Assembly: GCF_014202765.1 (NCBI RefSeq)
Contig: NZ_JACHHN010000011.1
Coordinates: forward strand, 1 to 64,000
Direction of reading: 5' to 3'
Source: Silvimonas terrae
Lineage (GTDB): Bacteria; Pseudomonadota; Gammaproteobacteria; Burkholderiales; Chitinibacteraceae
DNA: 64,000 nucleotides
How positions within the stretch are numbered: position 1 is the first letter of the stretch; each line of letters starts with the position of its first letter. The notes under the pieces are model-generated. The model was given only the letters and a program-made list of their open reading frames with translations, had not been told where the DNA came from and ran no database searches. The position numbers and the translations under genes are program-made. This document shows, piece after piece, positions 7,316 through 15,658 of the stretch.

Positions 7316-9889
7316 ATGCTCCAGAAATTGTGGCGATCCCTGGCGATTTTGCTGGCGGTGCTGGCGTTGCCAGCCTACGCGGCCAGTGTCAACAACGCCC
7401 CCTGGCCACATCACTTTACGGTGGATGGCACGCCGGTCACGTTTTACCAGCCACAGCTTGATAACTGGTCTGGCGATACCTTGAGCGGGCGCCTCGCCAT
7501 CTCTGTCAAAAAGGGCTCCGCGACTGCGCCGGATGGCAAGAAAAAAGACATTCTGGCCTATGGGGTGGGCTGGTTTTCTGCCCGCACGGAAACCGACAAA
7601 CAAGCCCGCACGGTGACCTTGCATAATGTGACGCTGGACAAAGTCAGCTTCCCGACTGATACCGCCAACCAGAGCCGTTATCTGGCGCTGGCGCGCAAAG
7701 CCATCCCGCAAAAGCCGTTTGTATCCAGTCTGGATCAACTGGAGGCCACGCTGGCCATTAACCATGCGGATGCTGCGCAGGCCAGTGTGGAGGTCAATAA
7801 CGCGCCGCCGCAGATTATTTTCTCGTTTGAACCGGCGTTGCTGGTGCTGGTGGATGGCTCACCTTCCGTCAAACCCACGGCCGCCGCTGGGGTCAGCCGG
7901 GTGATCAATACGCGTTCTTTGCTGCTGATTGATGACGGGACGTGGTATCTGCGCTTTGCCGGCAAATGGGTGAAAGCGTCTGCCCTGACCGGGCCGTGGA
8001 CCCCGGCCACCAGCGTGCCGGCCGGGCTGGATCAGGCCATGCAGCAAGCCATTGCCGCCAAACAGGTGGATGTGATGGACAAACCCAGTGACGAGATGAA
8101 AAAAGCACTGGCGGCGGGGAAGTACCCGGCCATCTACACCGCCACCAGCCCCACCGAACTGATCATGGTCGATGGCGAGCCCCAATTTGCGCCGCTGGCG
8201 GGCACCAACCTGGCGTACGTAGTGAACACAGCCGGCGATGTGTTTGTGGATGCCGAGGCCGAGAACGCCTGGTATGTGTTGTTGTCCGGCCGCTGGTTCA
8301 CCGCGTCTTCGACCAAAGGGCCATGGACGTATGTGCCGGGCGACAAACTGCCCGCCGGCTTTGCCAAAATCGCCTCAGACAGCCCCAAGAGCGCGGTGCT
8401 GGCATCGATCCCGGGTACGCCGGAAGCACGTGAATCGCTGATTGCCAATTCGATTCCGCAAACCGCGACCGTTCAGGTCAGTCAGGCGCAATTGCACGTG
8501 CAGTACGATGGCAATCAAGCTCAGTTCAAGCCGATTGAAGGCACGGTGCTGAACTACGCCTGGAACACCGCCACGCCCGTGATTCAGGTGGCACCCACGC
8601 AGTATTACGCGGTGCAGAACGGGGTCTGGTTCAGTGCCACATCCGCCCTCGGGCCGTGGGCGGTGGCCACGCTGGTGCCGGCGGTGATTTACACCATCCC
8701 CGCCAACTCCCCGTTGCATTACGTCACCTACGTACACGTATACGGCCACACCGATACTGTGGTTTACGTGGGCTATACACCGGGTTATTACGGCACGGTG
8801 GTTACCAATGGCGTGGTGGTTTATGGCACGGGTTACACCTGCAATGCCTGGATTGGCGATGTCTGGTATGCCTGCCCCAGCACGTATGGCTACAACGTGG
8901 CGTTTGGCTATGACGCCTACGCCGGCTGGACTTTTGGTTTTGTCGCTGGCTGGGCGTGGGCATCGGCCTGGTATGGTCCGTATTGGGGACCATGGTATGG
9001 CTGGTATGGGCCTAACCCATGGTACTGGGGGCCGTCTGTGGCGGTGGGCAATGTCTATGGGCGCTGGGGCAACACCGTGGCCCAGGGCGTGCGGGCGGAC
9101 TGGTACAACCCGTGGACCGGCAACAGTGGTACCGGCGTGCGCGGCAGTTTCTACAACGAGGCCACTGGCGGCCATGGCTATGGCTATGCGGCGCGCAATT
9201 ACAACCAGTACACCGGCGTAACATCCGGCGTCGCTGGTGGTGTGCGTTATAACCCGGAAACCGGCCGCGCTGTAGCCGGGCAGGGTGGTGCAGCTTATAA
9301 CCCCAACACCGGCAATGCCGCTGCCGGCGGGCAACGCACCAGCGTCAACACCGACACTGGCCGGGTGACCCATAGTGCCGGCGGAGCGACCCGCACCGAT
9401 CAGGGCGCAACCGCCGCGGGCGGCTTTAATAGCAAAGGGGCTGCAGGCGATGTCAGCGGCAAGGGTTATGTGCATTACGACGCCAGCACAGGCCAGGTGA
9501 CCCACGGCGGGGTGGTCAATTCTGGCGGCAACGTTTATGCGGGCAAGGACGGCAATGTCTACCGCTACGAACAGGGCCAGGGCTGGCAGCAAGTGCAACC
9601 CGACGGCCAGTTCAAGAACGTGCCCAAACCATCGGCGGAATCGGGGGTGACCACTGACCAACTGGCCCGCCAGCGTGGCACGGAACGCACGCTTGATCGC
9701 AGCGGTGTTTCACCAGCGGCCCAGGGCAATGGCAATCTGTCTGGCGCTACCCGTCAGAACCTGCAGGGTGCGGGCGAGCGTATGCAGAGCCAGAATGCAG
9801 GGCGGGCCCAGAATATGCGCAGTTTTGACCGTGGCAGCTACGGTGGCGGGTTTCAGGGGCATATGGGCGGCTTTCGCCGCTTCCGCTAG
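7316..9889 (+). CDS. Large secreted Trp/Tyr/Gly-rich repeat protein of unknown function
   Basis: An 857-residue protein with a clear signal peptide (cleavage after LPAYA-A, residue ~22). Three divergent ~70-residue repeats lie near residues 175-240, 280-350 and 393-475. Each starts with a V/Y-DG-P...P strand, has a W/Y-Y-x4-G-W/V-F/V core (RFAGKWVKAS, LLSGRWFTAS, VQNGVWFSAT) and ends in GPW. Residues ~480-580 are aromatic/Gly-rich (YGPYWGPWYGWYGPNPWYWG). A region of Y-N-P-x-TG units follows (YNPWTGN, YNPETGR, YNPNTGN), then a Gln-rich tail ending GGFRRFR. AAGGA lies 7 bases before the ATG and a strong terminator follows. It could be a surface or matrix adhesin or carbohydrate binder, but I do not recognise a characterised family. 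Confidence 0.85.
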   Translation: MLQKLWRSLAILLAVLALPAYAASVNNAPWPHHFTVDGTPVTFYQPQLDNWSGDTLSGRLAISVKKGSATAPDGKKKDILAYGVGWFSARTETDKQARTVTLHNVTLDKVSFPTDTANQSRYLALARKAIPQKPFVSSLDQLEATLAINHADAAQASVEVNNAPPQIIFSFEPALLVLVDGSPSVKPTAAAGVSRVINTRSLLLIDDGTWYLRFAGKWVKASALTGPWTPATSVPAGLDQAMQQAIAAKQVDVMDKPSDEMKKALAAGKYPAIYTATSPTELIMVDGEPQFAPLAGTNLAYVVNTAGDVFVDAEAENAWYVLLSGRWFTASSTKGPWTYVPGDKLPAGFAKIASDSPKSAVLASIPGTPEARESLIANSIPQTATVQVSQAQLHVQYDGNQAQFKPIEGTVLNYAWNTATPVIQVAPTQYYAVQNGVWFSATSALGPWAVATLVPAVIYTIPANSPLHYVTYVHVYGHTDTVVYVGYTPGYYGTVVTNGVVVYGTGYTCNAWIGDVWYACPSTYGYNVAFGYDAYAGWTFGFVAGWAWASAWYGPYWGPWYGWYGPNPWYWGPSVAVGNVYGRWGNTVAQGVRADWYNPWTGNSGTGVRGSFYNEATGGHGYGYAARNYNQYTGVTSGVAGGVRYNPETGRAVAGQGGAAYNPNTGNAAAGGQRTSVNTDTGRVTHSAGGATRTDQGATAAGGFNSKGAAGDVSGKGYVHYDASTGQVTHGGVVNSGGNVYAGKDGNVYRYEQGQGWQQVQPDGQFKNVPKPSAESGVTTDQLARQRGTERTLDRSGVSPAAQGNGNLSGATRQNLQGAGERMQSQNAGRAQNMRSFDRGSYGGGFQGHMGGFRRFR

Positions 9890-9943
9890 CAAGGGTTGAA
9901 GACACGTTGATCCTGGTTCGCTCCGGTAACGGAGCGTCGTCTC

Positions 9944-9973
9944 AAGGCCTGCACCTGGTGCAGGCCTTTTTTT
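9944..9973 (+). terminator. Rho-independent terminator
   Basis: Twelve-bp stem AAGGCCTGCACC/GGTGCAGGCCTT with a minimal loop, ending in seven T. It ends the large secreted-protein transcript before ghrA. Confidence 0.9.
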
Positions 9974-10038
9974 GTTCGTGTCACGGCGGGCATGGCATAG
10001 TCTTTGTATTGTCTGTTCGTTCCCACCCCATATACCCG

Positions 10039-10962
10039 ATGATTTATATCCATACCCCCAGCGATAACGCGCTCTGGCTTGACCTGTTTGGCAAAGCCCT
10101 GCCGGATGCAGTCATCACCGCGCATCCGCACGCGGTAGATGACACCGCCGTCACCACCCTGATCACCTGGCGCGCGCCAGAAGGGTTGTTTGCGCGTTTT
10201 CCCAACTTGCAGCACGTCTTTGCCCTTGGTGCAGGCATAGACCGGTTTCTGGACCGGCCAGACCTGCCTGCGCACGTCAACCTGTACCGGCTGACCGACG
10301 CCGGCATGGCACAACAGATGATCGAGTACGTGCTGTTTGGCGTATTGCGGTTCCAGCGCAATATGGATGGCTACCTGCGCCAGCAACAGCAGGCCCTGTG
10401 GCAGGGGTTGCCGCAGCGGGCCGCCGCCGAGATGCGTATCAGCGTGCTGGGGATGGGTGAGTTGGGTACGCAAGTGGCCCAGGCGTTGGGGCGTCTGGGT
10501 TATCCGGTCACGGGCTGGAGCCGCTCTGCCAAAGTGGTCGAGAACGTGCCGTGCGTTCATGGGTTGCCAGCGCTGGACGAGCTGTTGCGTCAAACCGATG
10601 TGCTGGTCTGCTTGCTACCGGCCACCCCGCAAACCCGGCAATTGCTGAACGAAGCACGGCTTACCCTTTTGCCGGCCGGCGCGGCCATCATCAACGCCGG
10701 GCGAGGAGATCTGATAGATCTGGACGCCTTGCTGGCGCTGCTCGATAGCGGCCAGTTACAGGGTGCCCAGCTAGATGTTTTCCCCGCCGAGCCATTGCCA
10801 ACCGGGCACCGGGCCTGGACGCACCCGGCGCTGTTCATCACGCCGCACGTGGCAGCCAATACCTTGATTGGGCCATCCGTGGCGCAGATCGCCGCGCGGA
10901 TCAAGGCGCTACAACGTGGCGAGACGGTGGATGGTCTGGTCGATCGGGCGCGTGCGTATTAA
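10039..10962 (+). CDS. ghrA: Glyoxylate/hydroxypyruvate reductase A (GhrA-like)
   Basis: From the ATG at 10039 (MIYIHTPSDNALWLDLFGKAL) the protein is 307 residues, close to E. coli GhrA. It has the D-2-hydroxyacid dehydrogenase fold: NAD(P) motif LGMGELGTQ, catalytic Arg in NAGRGDL, Glu in DVFPAEPLP and His in ITPHVA. Family members reduce glyoxylate and hydroxypyruvate to glycolate and glycerate with NADPH. The frame is open for 44 more codons, but that segment overlaps the preceding terminator and lacks family similarity. It is followed 99 bp later by ghrB. Confidence 0.9.
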   Translation: MIYIHTPSDNALWLDLFGKALPDAVITAHPHAVDDTAVTTLITWRAPEGLFARFPNLQHVFALGAGIDRFLDRPDLPAHVNLYRLTDAGMAQQMIEYVLFGVLRFQRNMDGYLRQQQQALWQGLPQRAAAEMRISVLGMGELGTQVAQALGRLGYPVTGWSRSAKVVENVPCVHGLPALDELLRQTDVLVCLLPATPQTRQLLNEARLTLLPAGAAIINAGRGDLIDLDALLALLDSGQLQGAQLDVFPAEPLPTGHRAWTHPALFITPHVAANTLIGPSVAQIAARIKALQRGETVDGLVDRARAY

Positions 10963-11061
10963 TGCGTTCTCTGACACACTGCAATAATCTCATTTGCAAC
11001 AATATCCACGCATAAAAACAAACCAGAGCGCACAGCGCCGCCCATTTCACAGGAGTGCCGT

Positions 11062-12048
11062 ATGAAACCCGTTGTCGTACTCGCCAGCCCCGTCCCGGAT
11101 GATGTGCTGCAACAGCTTGAGGCGCAGAGCCAGTTGCGCCGCTTTGATGCGCCCCGCGCCAAAGCGGATCTGGCTGCTTTTCACGCCGCCCTGGCTGATG
11201 CCGAAGGCTTGATCGGTGTGGGCCTGAAGATTGACGCTGCCTTCCTGGCGCACGCCCCGAAACTGAAGGTGGTTTCAACCATTTCTGCCGGTTACGACAC
11301 CATCAAGGTTGATGACCTGACCGCACGCGGCGTGGCCTTGTTCAATACCTCAGGCGCGCTGGCCGGTACCACCGCAGATACCGCACTGGCGCTGATGCTG
11401 GCGGTGGCGCGGCGGGTGGTTGAGCTGGATCGCTGGGTGCGTGATGGCCACTGGCGGCAGAACTTGCCCGCTGAGTTTTTTGGCGTGGATGTGCAGGGCA
11501 AAACCCTGGGGATTATCGGCATGGGGAGCATCGGCGCCGAAGTAGCCCGACGCGGCGCGCTGGGCTTTGGCATGCGCGTGCTCTACACCAAACGCACGCC
11601 GCATCCGCAGGCAGAGCAAGCCTTTGGCGCACGCCGGTGCGAGCTGGATGAACTGTTGAGCCAGTCTGATTTTGTCTGCGTCACCGTGCCGCTGACCCCG
11701 CAGACCCGCAACCTTTTAGGCGCGGCCGAGATGGCGCGCATGAAGCCCAAAGCCATTCTGATCAACATTGCGCGCGGCGGGATTATTGATGAGGCCGCAC
11801 TGGCTGCGGCACTGGCATCCGGTCATCTGGCCGGTGCCGGGCTGGATGTGTTTGAAACCGAACCGGTACTGGCAGACAACCCCTTGCTCCAGCTCGCCAA
11901 CGTGGTGGCCTTGCCGCACATTGGCTCGGCCACGCAAGAAACGCGCCATGCCATGGCGGTGAGTGCCGGGCAAAACCTGCTGCGTGCGCTGGCGGGAGAG
12001 CCTGATCTGGCCAACGCCGTCAATCCGGGGGTGTTTGGCGCGGCTTGA
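11062..12048 (+). CDS. ghrB: Glyoxylate/hydroxypyruvate reductase B (GhrB-like)
   Basis: A 328-residue D-2-hydroxyacid dehydrogenase. It has the NAD(P)-binding GMGSIG, catalytic Arg in NIARGGIID, Glu in FETEPV and His in LPHIGSATQETR. The stretch STISAGYDTIKVDDLTARGV and the ending VNPGVF follow E. coli GhrB closely. Expected role: NADPH-dependent reduction of glyoxylate, hydroxypyruvate and 2-ketogluconate. AGGAG stands 6 bases before the ATG. It is in tandem with a ghrA paralogue, and its stop codon abuts that of the convergent nasS-like gene. Confidence 0.9.
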   Translation: MKPVVVLASPVPDDVLQQLEAQSQLRRFDAPRAKADLAAFHAALADAEGLIGVGLKIDAAFLAHAPKLKVVSTISAGYDTIKVDDLTARGVALFNTSGALAGTTADTALALMLAVARRVVELDRWVRDGHWRQNLPAEFFGVDVQGKTLGIIGMGSIGAEVARRGALGFGMRVLYTKRTPHPQAEQAFGARRCELDELLSQSDFVCVTVPLTPQTRNLLGAAEMARMKPKAILINIARGGIIDEAALAAALASGHLAGAGLDVFETEPVLADNPLLQLANVVALPHIGSATQETRHAMAVSAGQNLLRALAGEPDLANAVNPGVFGAA

Positions 12049-13227
12049 TTACGGGCGTGGCCCGGTGACCGGGCTGCGCTCCCGTACAGAGAATGAACTG
12101 GCATACCCTTCCGGGTTAATGCCGTTCCACGGTTGCCCATCCATCAAGATGCTGGTGCGATAGGCGTCTGGCGGCACGGCCACGCCGGCCTCGCCAGCAG
12201 CTTCGGCAAATAGCGCCGTCTGGTTGACGGCTTTGACCACGGTGACATTGCTGGCCGGTTCCTGGGTCATGCCCCAGCGCTTGAATTGGGACAGAAACCA
12301 CAAGCCATCCGACAACCACGGGTAGTTGACTTCGCCGCCCGCAAAAAAGCGGATAGGGCGGGCGGGCTGGCGCAGTGGTGCTTTGCCATAGTCCCCCAGC
12401 AAGCGGGCCAGGATCAGGTGTTCGGGCTGGCCAATGACCTCCGGTGTGGCCAGCCACGGCGCGGCCAGCGGGCGCAGCGCCGGGTCATCCAGCCATTGGC
12501 AGGCCTCAAGCAGGATGCGGATCAAGGCCCGCGCGGCATCCGGATGTTGTTTGACAAAATCCAGGCGGCAAGTCAGGGCTTTTTCCGGATGATCGGGCCA
12601 GATTTCGCTGCTGGTCACCACCGTCGTACCGTGATGACTGTTACTGGCCAGTGTGCTCCAGGGCTCGCCCGCGCAATATCCATCCAGCTCACCCCGGGCA
12701 AGGGATTCCGCCATTTGCGTGGGGGGCACGGTGACACTACGCACATCATTGAGTGGGTGGATACCTTGCGCGGCCAGCCAGTAAAACAGCCAGAGCGCGT
12801 GCGTGCCAGTGGGGAAGGTATGCGCGAACACACGCCGGCGCGGGGTGTCCACCAGCTTCATGCGCAACGAACTACCGGCCATGACGGCATCGGCCAGCGC
12901 GTTGGAGAGTGTGATTGCCTGGCCGTTCTGGCTGAGCGTCATCAGCACGGCCATATCGGCCTGCTGGCCGCCCAGCCCAAGCTGAATGCCATAGGCCATG
13001 CCGTGCAACATTTGCGCGGCGTCCAGTTCACCACGCAACAGTTTGTCGCGCAGGGCAGACCAGGAGGGCTGGCGGCATAACTCCAGCGTCATGCCGTATT
13101 GCTCGGCCAGGCGCAAACGCTGGGCGACAACCAGCGGCGCGCACTCGGCCTGGGCGACGTAGCCCAGTCTGAGATGCGTTTTGGAAGAAGACGGCGTTAA
13201 ACGCCCGGCGCTGGCAGTGGTTGGCAT
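12049..13227 (-). CDS. nasS: NasS-like nitrate/nitrite sensor (NrtA-type binding protein)
   Basis: A protein of the CmpA/NrtA nitrate-binding superfamily: LRLGYVAQAECAPLVVAQ, then LRDKLLRGELDAAQMLHGM, TFPTGTHALWLFYWLAAQGI and GEPWSTLAS. In NasS these proteins are cytoplasmic sensors that hold the antiterminator NasT. I chose the ATG at 13225-13227 (392 residues, no signal peptide). The frame continues to a TTG at 13318-13320, and that longer form has a hydrophobic stretch ending in ASA that could be a signal peptide, so a periplasmic binding protein remains possible. Directly upstream lies a NasT-like gene, which supports the sensor reading. No nitrate reductase or transporter gene is in this window. 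Confidence 0.78.
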   Translation of the reverse strand: MPTTASAGRLTPSSSKTHLRLGYVAQAECAPLVVAQRLRLAEQYGMTLELCRQPSWSALRDKLLRGELDAAQMLHGMAYGIQLGLGGQQADMAVLMTLSQNGQAITLSNALADAVMAGSSLRMKLVDTPRRRVFAHTFPTGTHALWLFYWLAAQGIHPLNDVRSVTVPPTQMAESLARGELDGYCAGEPWSTLASNSHHGTTVVTSSEIWPDHPEKALTCRLDFVKQHPDAARALIRILLEACQWLDDPALRPLAAPWLATPEVIGQPEHLILARLLGDYGKAPLRQPARPIRFFAGGEVNYPWLSDGLWFLSQFKRWGMTQEPASNVTVVKAVNQTALFAEAAGEAGVAVPPDAYRTSILMDGQPWNGINPEGYASSFSVRERSPVTGPRP

Positions 13228-13342
13228 GGAAAAAGCAGCAAGCAAGGCAACACTGCGTTCAGAGGTGAAAAACGGGGTTGGTACGTCCCCCCGACCATTG
13301 TAAGCGCCGCTGTGTGTCAACCGGGCTGTCTGTTCTGCCAGG

Positions 13343-13768
13343 TTAGCGCAGGCTAACCTGTACCGGCCGCTCGCTGACAGGGACGCGCACCGCCGGGCGG
13401 GTAGTGGTCAGCCGGGCCACAATCAGTGCCAGGACTGGCGCAATGGCGGCGGTGGTGGCGTTATGCGATCCATACACCGACACGCCCAAGGCCAGGGCTG
13501 CCGCCAGCAAACGCTGGTCAGCGTCAGACTCACCCATCTGCACGGTGCGCGGGGCGTTGCGGTTCATGACCGCCATTTGCTCCAGCGTATCGCGCAGGGG
13601 GGATTCAGCATCGACCAGCACCAGGTCTGGGGACTGGCCTTCAACAAGGCGGGCCAGTGCGGGGGCGGTGGCGGCATCGGGCAGCAGCGTATGGCCGCGT
13701 TTACCCAAGGACTGGCGCAGCTCGCCCAGTGCTTTCTCGGTATCAGTTACCAGAAGAATACGTAGCAT
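13343..13768 (-). CDS. NasT-like receiver protein lacking the ANTAR domain
   Basis: From the ATG at 13766-13768 the protein is 141 residues. It starts MLRILLVTDTEKALGELRQS and runs through LVLVDAESPLRDTLEQM (pseudo-phosphoacceptor D53) to VSVYGSHNATTAAIAPVLALIVAR, which follows the NasT receiver domain. NasT normally continues with ~60 residues of ANTAR RNA-binding domain; here the protein ends about 16 residues after the receiver (VRVPVSERPVQVSLR) and the next gene follows. Without ANTAR it cannot act as a conventional antiterminator. It may be a decoy, a NasS-binding partner, or a decaying gene. An in-frame TTG start lies 13 codons upstream. Confidence 0.72.
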   Translation of the reverse strand: MLRILLVTDTEKALGELRQSLGKRGHTLLPDAATAPALARLVEGQSPDLVLVDAESPLRDTLEQMAVMNRNAPRTVQMGESDADQRLLAAALALGVSVYGSHNATTAAIAPVLALIVARLTTTRPAVRVPVSERPVQVSLR

Positions 13769-14075
13769 GGCTTTGGCTTCATCAAAGGGACACTCAGGCA
13801 AATGCAAGAAGCATGCCGGCTATGTGGCATTGCAACATAAGCGGCATGGCTTTGATAAGTAAGGAGTTTTGCTGATCAGTAAAACACCTGACAGGGTTTC
13901 ATGCCCCTTTATGGCGCAATCTGCGCCGTTTTGGGGTGTCTGCGGGGGATAACGGCCGATAACCGGCGCGGGTTTGCCTTGTTTTGAGGCCGGCAGCGGT
14001 GATTTGCCGTCTGGCTGGGGCAAGCGGTGATGTGGGAACAAGCGCCGCCCAGCCGGGGCCGGGCGGCGTTTTAGC
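13769..14075. other. Gene-free stretch between nasT-like gene and cytochrome c peroxidase gene
   Basis: About 300 bp with no credible ORF. It holds a GC-rich hairpin at 14043-14068 (CGCCGCCC/GGGCGGCG) followed by four T on the plus strand. It sits just past the 3' end of the peroxidase gene but points the wrong way for that gene, so its role is uncertain. No promoter consensus for the nasT-like gene is obvious. Confidence 0.5.
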
Positions 14076-15428
14076 TTACTTTACCGCCGTTTTGACCTTG
14101 CCCCCTTGCTGGATCGGGTCGGTATACCCATCGGTCAGGGTCTTCATAAAGGCGACGACGTCCCGGATATCCGCTTCAGACATGGCGGGCTTCTGGCCCG
14201 GCTTGCGGCCAAATGGCGGTTCCTGATTCAGGTTGGCGGTGTATTGCCGGGGTAGATCGTTGGGGGCGATCACCTTGCCGTCCTTGCCGCGCGGATACCA
14301 CTTGCCCGGGTTGGTATCGCGTTCGTTATAAAAGCGCACCACTTGTTCCAGCGTGATGAACTGGCCGTTGTGCATGAACACTTTGCGGGTGGCGACATTG
14401 CGTATCGATGGCGTGCGGAACAAGCCGCAGAACTCGCCCCGGCCTTTCAGATCGGTGCGGTCCGGGCCGCAGGCGCCCATGTCAAAGTGGGCTGCGTCGG
14501 CATTGGCCGGAATATGCATATTGCGCGGCACACCCAGCGCAATCAGGCCAAAGTCGCTGAAATTGGGAAAGCCGCCGCTCTCGCTGATGGCGCTGATGTG
14601 GCAACTGGCGCAATTGCCCTTGTCTTCATCGTTAAAGACGTCCAGACCGCGTAACTCCTGCGCGCTGAGCTTGGCCTGGTGGCGCAGATAAGCGTCGTAC
14701 TTGCTGCTGTAGGGGTAGAACTCGGCCGGGGTTTCCTGGAAGACTTCCAGCGCCATCGTCGCCCATTTGAAGGCGTTTTCCGGGTCTTTGAAGATATCGT
14801 CGCCAAACACCTTTTTGAACTGGCTGGCGTAGGGCGCTTTGGCTACTTTGCTGGCGACATCGGCCGGCGAGGTGTTCGCCATTTCGTTCACAGCCAGGAG
14901 CGGAATACGGGCTTGCTCATGCACGGTGCGGGCGCGGCCATCCCAATTATGGCCGCCGGTGGGGCCGGCATCCACGCTGTCGTCGCCATCATCGTCAAAG
15001 AAATGCTCGGAAAAATTGGGCACGTTTTGCAGATAACGCAAAGAGGGCACGGCGCGTGTCCCGGCCAGATTGCCGTCTTTGCCACCCATTTGCACGGGCA
15101 GGGCATTGGCCGGGCCATAGGCATGATCCGGGCTGTGACAGGTGGCGCAAGACACCTTGCCCGAGCCCGAGAGCGAGACATCGTAAAACATCAGTTTGCC
15201 CAGTGCTGCCATGTCTGCGGCCTTGGGTTGCTGTTTGAGCGTGGGCGCGTAATCGGCTTTTTTCCAGGCCGGTTGCGATGCGGCAGCGGGTTGGGCCGCT
15301 GTGCTGGCCACGCTGTCTTTACAGCCATACAGCGCGCCCAGGGTGAGCACGGCACCAGCCACGAACAGCGGATAGTACACACCGGTACGCTGTTGGCGGA
15401 TGGGGGGAAAGCGGAATTTGCTGAACAT
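14076..15428 (-). CDS. Dihaem cytochrome c peroxidase family protein
   Basis: A 450-residue exported protein with a membrane anchor or lipoprotein-like N-terminus (FVAGAVLTLGALYGC). Two c-type haem sites are seen, CATCH near residue 95 and CASCH near 277, in the contexts of the MauG/CcpA family (LGKLMFYDVSLSGSGKVSCATCH; FRTPSIRNVATRKVFMHNGQF; MSEADIRDVVAFMKTLTDGY). Family members act in the periplasm as peroxidases or in protein cofactor maturation. It is divergent (230 bp) from the AcpA-like phosphatase gene, an arrangement that suggests co-regulation. The exact substrate is not deducible. Confidence 0.9.
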   Translation of the reverse strand: MFSKFRFPPIRQQRTGVYYPLFVAGAVLTLGALYGCKDSVASTAAQPAAASQPAWKKADYAPTLKQQPKAADMAALGKLMFYDVSLSGSGKVSCATCHSPDHAYGPANALPVQMGGKDGNLAGTRAVPSLRYLQNVPNFSEHFFDDDGDDSVDAGPTGGHNWDGRARTVHEQARIPLLAVNEMANTSPADVASKVAKAPYASQFKKVFGDDIFKDPENAFKWATMALEVFQETPAEFYPYSSKYDAYLRHQAKLSAQELRGLDVFNDEDKGNCASCHISAISESGGFPNFSDFGLIALGVPRNMHIPANADAAHFDMGACGPDRTDLKGRGEFCGLFRTPSIRNVATRKVFMHNGQFITLEQVVRFYNERDTNPGKWYPRGKDGKVIAPNDLPRQYTANLNQEPPFGRKPGQKPAMSEADIRDVVAFMKTLTDGYTDPIQQGGKVKTAVK

Positions 15429-15658
15429 GGACAGCCCTGCGGTTGACTTTATAGGTGTAGGAAATCAACGGAACCAGTTGGGAATGGTTCTCGAACAGCC
15501 AGGGAGTCTAAGACCCGCTCATTACGGATCAGTGACAAGTTTGTGTAAACGGGGACAGAAGCAAAGAAATGTTTAGCTACGCTGCAATATTTATCTAATC
15601 AGGATGAAACATTGCGATACGCATAATGCGCGCTCTTCTTACAAGGAGATGTACAAAA

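Noticed and set aside
8375-9661. 428-residue minus-strand frame opposite the large secreted protein gene
   Set aside because: Low-complexity shadow with no start signal; the plus strand has signal peptide, ribosome site and terminator.
14043-14072. GC-rich hairpin as terminator of the peroxidase gene
   Set aside because: The T-run follows on the plus strand while the gene ends on the minus strand, so it does not fit as that gene's terminator.
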